This document shows positions 22,162 through 33,269 of a stretch of 64,000 nucleotides of DNA, one piece after another (the stretch's first letter is position 1; each line of letters opens with the position of its first letter). The notes beneath the pieces were generated by a model, which was not told the DNA's origin, ran no database searches, and was given only the letters and a program-made list of their open reading frames with translations. The stretch is from Sphaerosporella brunnea. Taxonomy: Eukaryota; Ascomycota; Pezizomycetes; Pezizales; Pyronemataceae. The stretch covers positions 1-64,000 of the forward strand of contig VXIS01000048.1 of assembly GCA_008704415.1 (NCBI GenBank). The letters run 5' to 3'. Position numbers and translations under genes: made by a program.

Positions 22162-22943
22162 TCATGCCTTCCTCCCAAAATCCTCCCCATCGACCTCTCT
22201 CGCAGCCGCAGCCCTCTCTACACTCTCCCTCTGCACCTCCTCGTATCCCGGCGGCTCATACCCGGGCGGAGCCTCGTTCGGGGGAGCTGCAGCCGTCGTC
22301 GCGCCGTCGATGGGTGGTGGCGGATCCTCATAGGCCGGCAGATCCTCCAGATGCACCTCTGCCCCAGACCCGGTACTACCACTGTTTTCGACAGCCTGTG
22401 CCACACGTTCCTTCACCCTCTCAAACGTTGTCGAAAAGTCGAAAGCGCCCGCATCCTTGAACACCAGTTTTAACTCTATCGCCGTGTTGCATGGTGGTAT
22501 GTTACCGCTCGCTACCGGCTGTACGTTACAGGTCCAGTAGTTCGCGCCAAAGAATGGAGCTGAAACTCGGCTGTCTTGGAGATGCAGGATTGGGGCTGAG
22601 AATGATTCGAATTCTGGGGTGCGAGTGGTGGGGAGGTAGAGAACCTATGGTGCGAGGGTTAGCGATAGTCGGTTTGGGCAGGTGCATCGGGGACGAAACT
22701 CGTTGGTTCGTGATTATGACGACGCCAGCTGGAGAGGCAAACTTAAAGCTGTTGTTACCTACGCCGCCGCTGAGTGCGAAGGTTGTACGCCCCGGTGAGG
22801 TGTATAAAGTCCGCTCATTTGCGAGAGGGACGAAAGTGTGTGGTTGCGGACCGAGCATTACCCAGCTGCAGATCATGAGATGAGTGTTAGATGAGCAGAT
22901 CTGAACGCGAGTGAGGGCAGAGGGCTACGGACTTGAGAGACAT
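22162..22943 (-). CDS. WBP2-like GRAM-domain protein with PPxY motifs
   Basis: Three exons on the minus strand: a tiny 11-base first exon (22943-22933), 22865-22700 and 22644-22162, giving 219 residues. Splicing the tiny exon restores the family start MSLNWVML. The GRAM-like domain follows: PLANERTLYTSPGRTTFAL, SPAGVVIITNQRVLYLP, SAPFFGANYWTC, then IELKLVFKDAGAFDFSTTFERVKERV. The C-terminal 70 residues are Pro-rich and contain two overlapping PPGY sequences (PPGYEPPGYEEV). Such PPxY motifs are bound by WW domains of Nedd4/Rsp5-type ubiquitin ligases. A membrane-trafficking adaptor role is therefore likely, not proven. It is divergent from the HAD phosphatase gene, 348 bp away. Confidence 0.85.
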
Positions 22944-23291
22944 CTTGGTTGTGCTGATGAGATGAACGTTGGATGTTATTTAATAGCTGGTGCCTGAAGC
23001 TTTGGAGAGCTTTATGACAGCTGTGAGTTGGTGGTGGGGTCGGAAGGTTGTTCCCGATTTCTGTTCAACGAGGGGCGCAGTGACGCAGCCACAGCGCCAC
23101 CAACGCAACATTCTGTATTTAGACCAGCTCACAAGCGCCACACGAGTGCTCGGCCATGACGAACAGCAGTCGCCGATCTCCAAATGCAGAAATCTAAGCT
23201 CAACCAGGGGTTGGCACGTTTTCACTACAAAAGAAAGCTCTCCCCAACACAAACCTTCAACCTTCCCATCACCGCTCTGTCAACCGCCAAA
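22944..23291. promoter_or_regulatory. shared divergent promoter, WBP2-like / HAD phosphatase
   Basis: 348 bp between two start codons pointing apart. A CT-rich stretch before 23291 fits the HAD gene's leader. No specific factor site is claimed. Confidence 0.35.
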
Positions 23292-24441
23292 ATGACTGTC
23301 ACTGAAATTGAGCTCATCCGTCCCTTCCCGACGCCCATGGACATCAAATTGATCGTCTCGGACGTCGACGGTACTCTTCCTGCCCCGTTGTGTCCATCAC
23401 CCCGCTGATCCAGTGGGTAGGAACCCTTCTCAACAGCGCGCACGAGCTCCCAACCACCTCACCCACCTACAAAGTTCTCCGCCGCATCCGCGAAACGTAC
23501 CCTTCCCTTCCAATCATAATCAGCACTGGAAAACAGTACCGCTCGACCGCCGAGCTGCGCGAAGCGCTGGACCTCTGCCCCTTCCCCTGCTGCCACTGCA
23601 ACGGGAATGTAATCTACTCCCCCAGCGGCTCGATCATCTCCGAGTCCGGCCTCGAGATCCCCGTAGTCCTGGAGGCGCTAGAGCAAATGCGCAAGATAGG
23701 CGCTAGCGCGTTTGTATATGATTACAGCACTGTGTATCAGCTGTACAAAGGGCCAGGGGATGTGGGCCAGTGGGCGGCGATGTTGAGAGGGTATGGTGAG
23801 ATTGTGATTGAGATTCCGGAGGATGAGGTCGAGGCGTTCGTGCAGAAGATTGAGAACGAGGAGGTGAAGGCTATTAAGCTGGGGCTTTGCCAGGATGCTG
23901 CTACTATTGAAGGTATCCTCTCCTCACCTTCCCCTTCCCCAATGATGCCCTTTACCGATGGCCATCCGCCCGCTTCAGCCCTGCTGCGTGGATGTCTCCG
24001 CTCTCTGGTTGGACGGAGTTGGCCAACCGGCGTAGCGAGGATGGAGTGTACAATCGTTTCATCCATACGGACGATGTAGCTAACGCATCCACAGTTCCAA
24101 AAGCGCACCTACAAGCGCACTTCCCAGCCACAGCATTCGCGATGACCCAAGCGCTTCCGAACTGCATCGAACTTATCCCCGCCGCCCACAACAAAGGTAC
24201 CGCGCTTATGACGCTAGTAAAACACCTGAACTCCCAGGGGGCGAATATAAGCCTAGAGAATGTGATCGCTTTTGGAGACGGAGAAAACGATGTCAGCATG
24301 TTCCGTGTGGCCGGCATGAGTGTGGCTATGGGAAATGCGATGAAGAGTGCCCGCAAGGAGGCGATCTGGACTACCGACAGCAATGATTGGGGAGGCGTTG
24401 GCACATTTTTGGAGAAGGTGTTTTGGCCGAAGGAGAACTAG
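23292..24441 (+). CDS. Cof-type HAD-superfamily phosphatase
   Basis: Three exons (23292-23370, 23421-23912, 24095-24441) give 305 residues. The first intron splits the catalytic motif: joining the exons creates SDVDGTLLNS, the HAD motif I with nucleophile and acid-base Asp. Motif II is IIISTGK, motif III lies around the EEVKAIKL / HNKGTAL Lys, and motif IV is GDGENDVSMF. The 160-residue cap between them is of the C2B type found in Cof/YbiV-like sugar-phosphate and flavin-phosphate phosphatases. The substrate cannot be told. The second intron (182 bp) is the longest in this part and ends with GCTAACGCATCCACAG. Confidence 0.88.
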
Positions 24442-24821
24442 ATTTTGATATTTAGAGGATATAGGATACAGGATGGGTATACGAACATTCATAGATTACC
24501 AGATAGAGCCGCAAAGCGATGATTTACGTCAAACAACTGAAGAAAAATATTCCAATCATGTGTGCTCACTCGGTCACAAAATCAGGGATCTTGATATCGA
24601 TTCCTTTGAATTTCAGTAGAGCAAGCAAGATGGTTTCATGACGGGATGATGCGAGCGGCTCTGGAAAAGCTCGTCTTCCCCTGTACTTTGATAGTACATC
24701 AACCACATTCTTGTTCCGGCCCCATCACGGCACAAGTTCTCGCTGTGTCAAACAGAGGGATAAATCCGTGCTTCCTTTTTTTTAAACCCCCATCCCACAA
24801 CGCCTTGCTGCCCATCCCCTG
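24442..24821. other. convergent 3' region of HAD phosphatase and ERD2
   Basis: 380 bp between two stop codons facing each other; only 3' flanks are expected and nothing else is seen. Confidence 0.5.
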
Positions 24822-25579
24822 CTATACCGGTAGCTCAAACTTCTTCCCCTTCATAACCTTCGTGTAGTAGATATAGAAGAAATCGGAGTAAAGCACAGTC
24901 TGAATGATACCAGCGACCAGGGCAATCTGGTCGACATGGCCCTCGGTAGCATACCTAAAGATCCAATTGGGGATGTACAAAGCTCTGTACAATCCCAGTG
25001 CGAAGAGGTAATGTGTAGTAATCGTTTCAGCCTCGCCGGTTCGCTGAACCATAAATAGTTGTGGCAGGATCGCGACACTTTCCAGCCAGATACTAAAGGT
25101 CCACAGGATCTCGGAAAAGGTGTATTTGTAAGGAAAGAGAATCGCCAGTATCCCCGCGCCCGCGAGGAGATACTCTACTTTGAAGGTGTCGATTGCTGGG
25201 TCATGCGTTGGCTTGAAGGTCGTCATCATCTGGTAGATCGTGTAAGCCGAGGATGCGATGAAGATTATCTTCATTAGGCTGTTGTAGTAGCTGGAGTTGA
25301 AGGTCGTGAATAGGTCTGTTGCATGTCAGTGGGCTGCTAGTGTTGCTGCTGGATGGCGCGGAATGCATACCGAGGTAGCGGGTGACGTAGACAAGAAGGT
25401 AGAGACATTGGGATTTGAGAGAGATTCCGGCACAGGACTGTCGTTAATATTTTGTTAGCATAGAGACCTGCACCGGAGGTGCGAAAGTGGCCACGAACAT
25501 GAGATGTCTGGATCTTATGCAACAAGATCAAGATCGACGCGAGATGGGAGAGGTCTCCCGTGATTCGGAAGATATTCAT
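24822..25579 (-). CDS. ERD2: ER lumen protein-retaining (HDEL) receptor
   Basis: Three minus-strand exons (25579-25499, 25437-25371, 25315-24822) give 213 residues, close to the usual 212-219. The start MNIFRITGDLSHLASILILLHKI and the junction-made TSHSCAGISLKSQCLYLLVYVTRYLDL are highly typical of the KDEL/HDEL receptor family. VEYLLAGAGILAILF, FSIWLESVAILPQLFMVQRTGEAE and LYRALYIPNWIFRY complete the seven membrane-spanning segments. The protein cycles between Golgi and ER and returns escaped ER-resident proteins. The C-terminal tail holds Lys residues suited to COPI binding. It shares a 303-bp promoter with the divergent V-ATPase subunit gene. Confidence 0.95.
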
Positions 25580-25882
25580 GGCGGAGGCGACGGCAACAGC
25601 GGCAGCAGCGGCAGCAGCGACGGTGGTGCGGCAGGTCGTGGAATTCGTGAGAGTTGAAGAACGAAGCTTCGGAGGTTTGATTCTGAGTGATTGATGTGGA
25701 CACGTTTGGTTACCACTAGCCAGTTTGTGGCGCTGTGGTGGAGCCACGAGCTAAACCATCCCTGGTAACAACGCGATGACACCCAATGGTCCCGACCTCC
25801 TGGTTTCGCGACAGCCAGCTCACTACTGAGTTCCCAAAACAACAAACTCTTGAGACCTTCGGATACCAGTCGCAGATATACC
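25580..25882. promoter_or_regulatory. shared divergent promoter, ERD2 / VMA6
   Basis: 303 bp between start codons pointing apart. A GGCAGCAGC-type microsatellite lies just upstream of the ERD2 ATG (25590-25625). No defined factor site is claimed. Confidence 0.35.
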
Positions 25883-27065
25883 ATGGAAGGCCTCTTCTTC
25901 AACGTCAACAATGGCTACATTGAGGGACTGGTACGAGGCTATCGTAACAGTCTTCTCACCTCCGCTAACTACTCGAACTTGACGCAATGCGAGACCTTGG
26001 ACGGCGAGTGCTCCAGCTCCGCGTTTTCTGTGATTGTAGCTAACAGAACGCACTGTAGACCTGAAGCTCCAGCTCTCTCCCGCCTATGGTGATGTCCTCG
26101 CCAACGTGCCGTCTCCATTGTCAACCTCCACAATTGCCTCCAAAGCTACCGAGAAGCTCATTTCTGAGTTCCGCTACCTCCGCGCCAACGCCGTGGGCAC
26201 GCTCGCAAAGTTCATGGACTACATGACGTATGGATATATGATCGACAATGTGGCGCTGCTGATTACGGGGACCTTGCATGAGCGCGATACGCGGGAGCTG
26301 CTGGAGAGGTGTCACCCGCTCGGCGTGTTCGAGTCAATGCCGGTGCTGTGCGTGGCGTCGAATACCGAAGAGCTCTACAACTCGGTGCTCGTGGAGACGC
26401 CACTGGCACCATACTTCAAGAGCAACCTCTCGTCCTCGGATCTCGACGAGCTCAACATCGAGATCATCCGGAACACCTTGTATAAGAGCTACCTGGAGGA
26501 TTTCCATCGATGGTGTACTACGGAGCTGGAGGGGCCCACGGCTGAGATTATGGAGGAGATGTTGAGTTTTGAGGCGGATCGCCGCGCGATCAATATCACG
26601 CTCAACTCGTTTGGAACCGAACTTTCGAAGAAGGATCGCCAGAAGCTTTACCCCAACTTTGGAAAGCTGTATCCCGTGGGAACGTACATGCTTGGAAGGG
26701 CAGATGATATTGAAGGAGTTAGGGCGGCGGTTGAGGGTGTGGGAGAGTACAAGAGCTTCTTTGACCAAGGGTTCGGAATGGGGGGCGGTAGCATTGGTGG
26801 CAATCAACCCAAGAGCTTGGAGGACCTCTTTTACCAGAGGGAGATGGAGCTGTCGAAACTGGTGTTTACGCATCAATTTACCCATGCGGTGGTGTATGCT
26901 TGGGTCAAGCTCAAGGAACAGGTAGGCTCCCTCTGACTCGTTTGCGTGAGGACTCGTGTGGATTCTAACGGTGTGAAATAGGAAATCCGAAACATTACAT
27001 GGATTGCCGAGTGCATAGCACAGAACCAGAAAGAGAGGATTGGGAATTATATCAGCATATTTTAG
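25883..27065 (+). CDS. VMA6: V-type ATPase subunit d
   Basis: Three exons (25883-26003, 26059-26921, 26982-27065) give 355 residues, the family length. It starts [21 protein letters not shown] and continues with [15 protein letters not shown] across the first junction. [23 protein letters not shown], [19 protein letters not shown] and [13 protein letters not shown] blocks follow, then [27 protein letters not shown]. Subunit d links the proteolipid ring to the central stalk of the vacuolar proton pump. The first intron (26004-26058) begins with GC, not GT: only a GC donor keeps the conserved Leu-Asp-Asp-Leu in frame. That intron has a good GCTAAC branch site and TAG acceptor. Confidence 0.95.
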
Positions 27066-27419
27066 GCACAGAAGGCTGGGACGCATGGGTTTGTTTGGTA
27101 TCAGTAATTGGGTTGTTTTATATAAAGTCGTCGTTGGTCATTTTCGCGCGCGTTTCCCCATTTGTTTACAGGGTTGTATTACCATTGGTACCTATTTGTT
27201 CATGGATCTGGGACACTGGAGGGCGCTTGACTGGGTGTGCCACACTGATGCTCACTGTTACAGTTACAATAGTGTATGATCATGATTTTCACGATTTTTG
27301 GAACAAGATAGTTTTACTTCACCCAAAACTACTTTCTACAAGTCGAACCGGCAGCCCCACAAGAGTACCAGAACCGCTCCCCAACCAGCCCAATTGCATC
27401 CTGACGGGCTGGCTAGCTA
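27066..27419. other. convergent 3' region, VMA6 / RRP45
   Basis: 354 bp between facing stop codons. T-rich and A-rich stretches suit 3' end formation; nothing else is seen. Confidence 0.5.
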
Positions 27420-28315
27420 CTAGGAACATTCCTTCAACCTCTTCGCTATGAATGCCGTGATCTCCTCCACCTTGACGAGCGCTTTTCTCATGCATTGGTG
27501 CAGCGCCACCGCCTCGATGGGCAATCCACCGGCCTTCGCGATCTGACACACCTCACCGAACTTGTTCAGAGTGATGGTCATCTCGCCATCTCTCAGCTGT
27601 TCCTCTTGCAGCGTAGCATCCACCAAGAACACCGGTCCCCCACTCTCATCGCCCACATCGAAGAACGAAAACGTAACACAAATCGGCACGTGCAGAATCG
27701 ACAACGGCACGGGGACGCGTTCGGTGAGAGTATGAATCGTGACCCTTTCACCATCGACACTGACATCCGGTCTTCGAAAATGCTGCAACGCCGCCACAAC
27801 AGCTATGCACGCAGCATCCACGAGCCCTCCGTCGTGATTCAGGAAGTGCACATCGGCCCGCACATGCCAGCATCGCTGACCGGCAACGATGCATAGCGAC
27901 TCTGTATCGATTGCGCGTGAGCGCCGAAGCGACTTCTCGATTAGCCGTGCCAAAAGCACTTCTTGCTCTGTTTGTCGGCCGGTCTCGAAGGCCGGTGAGG
28001 CCATGGGCCCAAGTTCGGTTGTGATGGTGAAAATCCCGTCGAAGGGTCGGTCGGAGAACGGTGGGACAACATCGGCAGAGACACGGCAGAGGACGCTAGT
28101 ATAGTTTTGTTAGAGACCCCATAGGGCACATTCTGGGGAAGGAGGAACTACCGGGTGTTTCCTAGACGAACATCGGCATGGCCATATTCATGGCCAAATG
28201 AAAGCTCTAATGGTCTAAAGGAATCAAAATTGCGGCCATCAAGTCGAAGTTTCTGCTTCAGCGCTTCGAGGATGAAGTTCTTTTCGTTTGTGGAGGGCTC
28301 GAGCTCTTTAGGCAT
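27420..28315 (-). CDS. RRP45: exosome complex ring subunit RRP45
   Basis: Two minus-strand exons (28315-28152, 28095-27420) give 279 residues. The start chosen is MPKELEPSTNEKNFILEAL, matching the family; an upstream in-frame ATG at 28385-28387 would add 24 residues and is less likely. The RNase PH fold is visible as LRLDGRNFDSFRPLELSFG, VRLGNTRVLCRVSADV (made by the splice), DTESLCIVAGQRCWHVRADVHFLNHDGGLVDAACIA, and VDATLQEEQLRDGEMTITLNKFGEVCQI. RRP45 is one of six catalytically inert ring proteins guiding RNA into the nuclear and cytoplasmic exosome. It is divergent from CWC15, 294 bp away. Confidence 0.92.
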
Positions 28316-28609
28316 TGTGATGGGGTCGACGCGGTGGTGGGTGAAAGAAAGATCGCGCGCGCCGCTTAACGTGACGTTTTCTATCACAAAAATTCACTCG
28401 CTTGTAACTTGATCTAACTTCTAAGTTTGTTTTTCCCCAATTTCCCTGTACTAGAGTACTAGTACATGGAGCTCATCGCATGAGAGAACCCTACCGAAAT
28501 CGTTGTCTTGGCGTTTAATTGAGTTTCACTTCCTATAAAACAAGCGCAGCAGCTACATATCTCAGCGCCTTTCTCACTACTCTACTCTACACCACCATCC
28601 GCCACTACC
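28316..28609. promoter_or_regulatory. shared divergent promoter, RRP45 / CWC15
   Basis: 294 bp between start codons pointing apart. A CCTATAAAAC box (28531-28540) lies about 75 bp before the CWC15 ATG and is followed by CT-rich leader sequence. Confidence 0.4.
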
Positions 28610-29463
28610 ATGACTACCGCTCACAGGTGATCCCCTCCATTTTCCGCAGTAACAGCGACTGACCGAAGCACTACTATACAGACCCACCTTCGACCCAGCC
28701 CGCGGCAAAGAGCTCCCTAAAGGACCCGCCTACCACCAGCGTCTGCTACCGGCGCACACGAAGTTGAAGGTTCGCCAGCCTGGCCAAGGAGGAGCCGCCG
28801 ATCGGGAAGTTCGAGATCTCTGCGCCGAGCTACTGGCGGCCGAGGCAGCCGCACGAGCCAAGAAGACGGGTGGCGCGTCCTCCGCCTCCCCCGACGAGTC
28901 AGCGGAAGCTCAGACACCCTCTCATAAGCGAGCGATCGAATACAGCCCAGATCGAGATGCAGACTCAGATGATGACGACCCGGAGGCGAAGCGTCGCAAG
29001 ATCCTCGAAGCGACGCGGGACATAGATGCGGACTCTGACGGGGGAGGGAGTGGGGAGAGTGACGATAGTAGCAGTGAAGATGAGAGCGATAGCGATGAGG
29101 AAGACGAGACTGCCGAACTGCTAAGAGAGCTGGAAAAGATCAAACGCGAGCGAGCGGAACAGAAGGAAAAGGAGGAACGGGAGAAACGGGAGAAGGAGGA
29201 AGCGCAGAGGGAATTTGACATTGCGCGCGGGAACCCACTGTTAAATCCCAAGTCCCCCGCGGACTTCAGTGTCAAGCGCAGGTGGGATGACGATGTGATT
29301 TTCAAGAACCAGGCTAGAGGCACGGATGAGAAAGGGAAGAAGAAGGAGTTTGTCAATGACCTGTTGAGATCGGACTTCCACAAGAAGTTCATGGTGAGCA
29401 CTGACCGATTCTCTTTTTTTGCACACGACTGACAGGTGTATGCAGAACAAATACGTGCGATAG
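28610..29463 (+). CDS. CWC15: pre-mRNA splicing factor CWC15
   Basis: Three exons (28610-28626, 28682-29393, 29446-29463) give 248 residues; the first exon is 17 bases and the last 18. Joined, they read MTTAHRPTFDPARGK at the start and SDFHKKFMNKYVR at the end, both hallmarks of the Cwf15/AD-002 family. The middle is charged: an Asp/Ser-rich acidic stretch (residues 95-145), then a long Glu/Lys coiled-coil helix, then NPLLNP...FSVKRRWDDDVIFKNQA. CWC15 belongs to the Prp19-associated (NTC) complex of the active spliceosome in the nucleus. It converges on the YTH gene. Confidence 0.95.
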
Positions 29464-29768
29464 ACGCTGGATGAGTTGTGTATCGGATGGTATGTGGTAG
29501 CAGCGTAATCATAGCCCGCATAGAAGAGCAAGCAATTTAATTCTCGGATATTCCCCTACTCCCTCTCCCAAAGCTCATACTCATACTTCACCCCCCCTCC
29601 TTCTGAATCCCCTTCAGAACCTCCTCGCCCACATGTTTACACAGCTCCTCACATCCAACTTTCCTCACATCAGGAAAGAAATTTGTCGACCTCAAACTCG
29701 GTATTCATCCTCGTGAGCAACACCCTCTTAGCGGCCGGGTGTTCCAGCGCACGACCCCCACTCTCCCT

Positions 29769-32409
29769 TCAGCTTTCGTTCCCCATGTACTCGACATCTC
29801 GTCCAACGGCGGAGACGGTACATGCTTGGGAACTAGTTGATGTGGAAGGAGACCGCGCGCGCGCCAAACCGGCTGCATGCTGCAGGGGGCTTGGTCCTGG
29901 GCCGTGGCCGGGGATTGCGGCACGACCAGGGAAAAGCATTCCCTTGGCCGGAACGTAACCCGCCGGGCCATCGATGGCGTTCGGCAGGAACCGAGGGGGA
30001 GGGGCGGGCTGGTGCTGACCGCGAGTTGCCTCACGGATGATGCATGGTCTACCAGCCCGCATCTGGCCCGAGTGGAGCATACCGGTCGACGACCGGAAGG
30101 AGTTGAAGGCTTCCAACATCTGGAAGCCCGCCTGTTGGTGGAGTGTTAACCTTTTCTTTTTATTGTTCGGGAAGAGGAAGTGATTTACCTGGGGATACAG
30201 TTCCTGTGTATCCCGAGAGTGGGTAACGTCCCTTCCCTCGTTGTTGGCCACAATTATGTGGCGCAACCGGGACATGGGGACGTCCTTGACGAACACCCAC
30301 TTGACGTCGAAACGTCTGCAGCTCTTGTAAGCCATGGTTATATCACGCCTCGGCGGTACATTGAATACATACCCTCGGCGCCCCCCCACCCAGATGCTCA
30401 GCTGGGCCTCCTGGTCCACAGTACTGGCCATCTCGGCCACGGCACAAAACTTCCCCCTAAGAAATTTAGTACTTGTCCCTTTCTCATATCTAATTTAGGT
30501 ACTTACGTTCCGGTTACTGAGAAAAATAACAGCACCTGACCAAGTCCATAATTGGACCTGATCGCCGCGTCGAGGCGAAGGTTTCCCTTCTCGCTCGACG
30601 TCCACACGCCCCATTTCAGAGCACTGTAGACATTGGTTTCATTATCAGATTTGATAATGAAAAACCGGGTCTATATGCTGTCAGAGGGGCATTTTACAAA
30701 CTCGGGGAAGCGATAACTTACGCTGGAGTTGAACCGGTCAATTATCGGGTTGACCGGGTACTGCAGGACGGCCCAACGCTCCTTCAAGGCCACCTGGTGT
30801 GCCTCTGGTCCACGCTGGAATTGTGGTTTGGGGGGCTGCTGATAGGCGCTCTGGGGGAGGCCTTCCTGGTGCTGGCCGTTGCCTGCAATCGTATATCCAC
30901 TCTGGCCGGCGGCTTTTGGAGGAAGGCCGGAAATCATCGCCGCGTCGACCATCCGAACAGGGGGCGGCGGCATAAACAAAGTGGCTGCAGCGTTCTGCTC
31001 ATTTCCATGCTGGTGGGAAACTTGTGGTACCAAGGGGGTTTCCTGGGGGTTCTGTCCGGGCATGTTCGGAACAGGTTGAATAAGGTGTTCTGGGTCAGCC
31101 TGGAGAAGATCCTTCAACCAAGCAATCTCCTGGGCCTGTTTAGAAATTATGTTCTGCAAACTACGATTGTCGACCTGAACATTGCCATCGTTCCCACAGA
31201 TCTGGGCTGGAAGACCCGGTGGCAGAGCAGGAGTAAAACTGCCAGTGTTCGGTGCTTCTCCAGTCGCAGTGAGGTTGAAAGGATCATGTACGGATCTCTG
31301 CAGCTGACCAATGGTACCAGAATCATATCCAGTAGAAAGAGCGAGGCTGTGATAACCATGGATGTCCTGAGAAGGAGCGTTCTGATATTGAACGTTATTA
31401 ACAGTCTGAACTTGCGGGACGACAACCTGCGGCACAGAATGAGTGGCACGGACTGGTTGGTCAGGCGTTTTCTGAATAGCCTGGCTCATAGCTCCTGCTT
31501 CTGGGATATTTGGAAGAGTCTGAACGAAAGTCGAGCTCCAGGTGTTGCTAGGCACAACCTGACCGGAAATAGAAGCCGTCTGAAAAAGGTTGTTCGAAAT
31601 CCCGGTATCCCGGGCCTTGCTTTGGGTAACAGCGTTCTGCGGTAACTGGTTCTCGTTCTGGACGCTGAAAACCCTGGCTTTCGGATCATAAAGGTTTGGT
31701 GCCAGAGGATGCGAAGGAGCCACGGTGTTCTGGTTTTGTCCAATTCCCGGGGAAGAAACCATGTTCTGCCGAGCAGCAATATCTAAAGCAGAAAGTGCCT
31801 GACCGGTACAGTCCACGGCGTTCAAAACAGCCACAGCCTTTTCATCATCTATCAAAGCTTGGTTAGTAACAAAAAATCTTTTTGAGAGGTTAGTATTGAC
31901 TTACCGCAGGTTGACTCGTCGTCGCTACCGTCTTCATCATTGTCTTCATCATTATCTTCATATCCAGGTCCCAAATCGCTGGCAGAGCGCAGAGTGGTTT
32001 TTATCTGATGTCTCAAGTTTTCCCAAGAACGACTAACAAAAAGGCGGCGTCTCTCAGGTGTCTGCAGAGCAAGACGCTCAAGAGCTTTTTGCTCGGCGTC
32101 AGCCAAAATTATTGAGATGCCTCTATCGTTCAATGCCAACGAGTTTCTGTTCGAGGTGAGGTCGAGGCTTGCCAACAGTCCGGGGCTCTGCTTGGCGTCC
32201 GAGTTCTCGTTCTGCGTCGTACGACGAGAAGGTGGCATATCCTGAATATAGTAGGGAAGGTTGCTCAAACGGTGACGCGGGATAATAGGACGCCCATCTG
32301 TGTGATCGGGAGGAGCCAGGAAACCGTTGAAAGTGTTGAACTGCATTTCCTCACCGCCTTTCTGAGGAATGGCCTCCTCCACAGAGGGCTTGCGACAATT
32401 GGATATCAT
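29769..32409 (-). CDS. YTH-domain RNA-binding protein
   Basis: Six minus-strand exons (32409-31905, 31848-30722, 30670-30507, 30456-30373, 30315-30189, 30131-29769) give about 789 residues. The first acceptor could instead be at 31857/31858, adding three residues. The first 540 residues are low-complexity, Gln/Pro/Asn-rich with an acidic patch, typical of phase-separating RNA readers. The YTH domain (about 545-690) reads RFFIIKSDNETNVYSALKWGVWTSS, LRLDAAIRS, LLFFSVTGTGKFCAVAEM, GRFDVKWVFVKDVP, LRHIIVANNEGRDVTHSRDTQEL. YTH proteins bind N6-methyladenosine in RNA through an aromatic cage. The first two Trp appear present, but the Trp that most family members have in a DKWKG-like loop is absent here. 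A Pro-rich tail follows. Confidence 0.88.
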
Positions 32410-33269
32410 CTTTGCTCAATGAAGGGGCAGGAAGATAGGGGGAGGAAGGCTACTTTTTCTGCTTTTTTGTAGTTTGTGGATCGTCGCCTTCACAACAAAG
32501 ACCCTTGGAGTGTTGACCTGAGCGTCCGTCCGAGGATAGGAAGCAAGGAATTCAAGTCTAGAGACGATGTACTTCTCAGAAATCGCCGTGGGTGAAGATG
32601 GATCGAACTTTGGGCTTTAAAATGCGGAGGATTTCTCACTGTTGGTTGTCAGGCGATGAGATAGAGGTTAAGTGAAGTAGAAGGAAGAGTTTAGGGAGCT
32701 TTTAAGAAAGATATCTGAACTTGTGTGTTCATTCTATGGTTCAACCTCTCCACAGCACAAATCTGCACCCGAAGCAGAGCTTCTTCAAGTTAAAGCCACC
32801 AGGATGGCTATATCACTACCTTATGGAGAATGCAAGTCCTCCCAGGATAGAATCTTGACTGTGCGAGTGACATGTTGTGGTTGGGTGGAAAATTCGGCAT
32901 TGAACCCGCCGAATTTTGAATCCCGGGCCAACACAGCTTTTTCTCGTACAGAAAATCTGGAATTTCGGACTAGCAAAGATTCGCGTTTATTCAATGGGGA
33001 GGTTGCAGGGTACGAGAAAAAGTCGAAAGCTCAAGAATTGATGGCACTTTTGTGACCGAGAACTGTGAGTTGTATTGAACGAAAGCAACGAACTTCCTTA
33101 ACCTGACCAGAAGATCCCCAATCAATCTAGCTAAGTAGCAAACATGCTAATTCTTAAGAAATATCTATCAAGTGTGGCTGGCTATCTCTCAGGTAAATTC
33201 CCATGCGCCGCCTAACAAACCATTCTTTTGATCTCCAAATCGATGGACAGAAGTTTGAATCTTAGATGC
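32410..33269. other. promoter region of the YTH gene and 3' flank of the HOP1-like gene
   Basis: 860 bp with no supported gene. Confidence 0.5.

Noticed and set aside
28922..29521. Minus-strand Ser-rich 199-codon frame
   Set aside because: It is the antisense shadow of the acidic part of CWC15.
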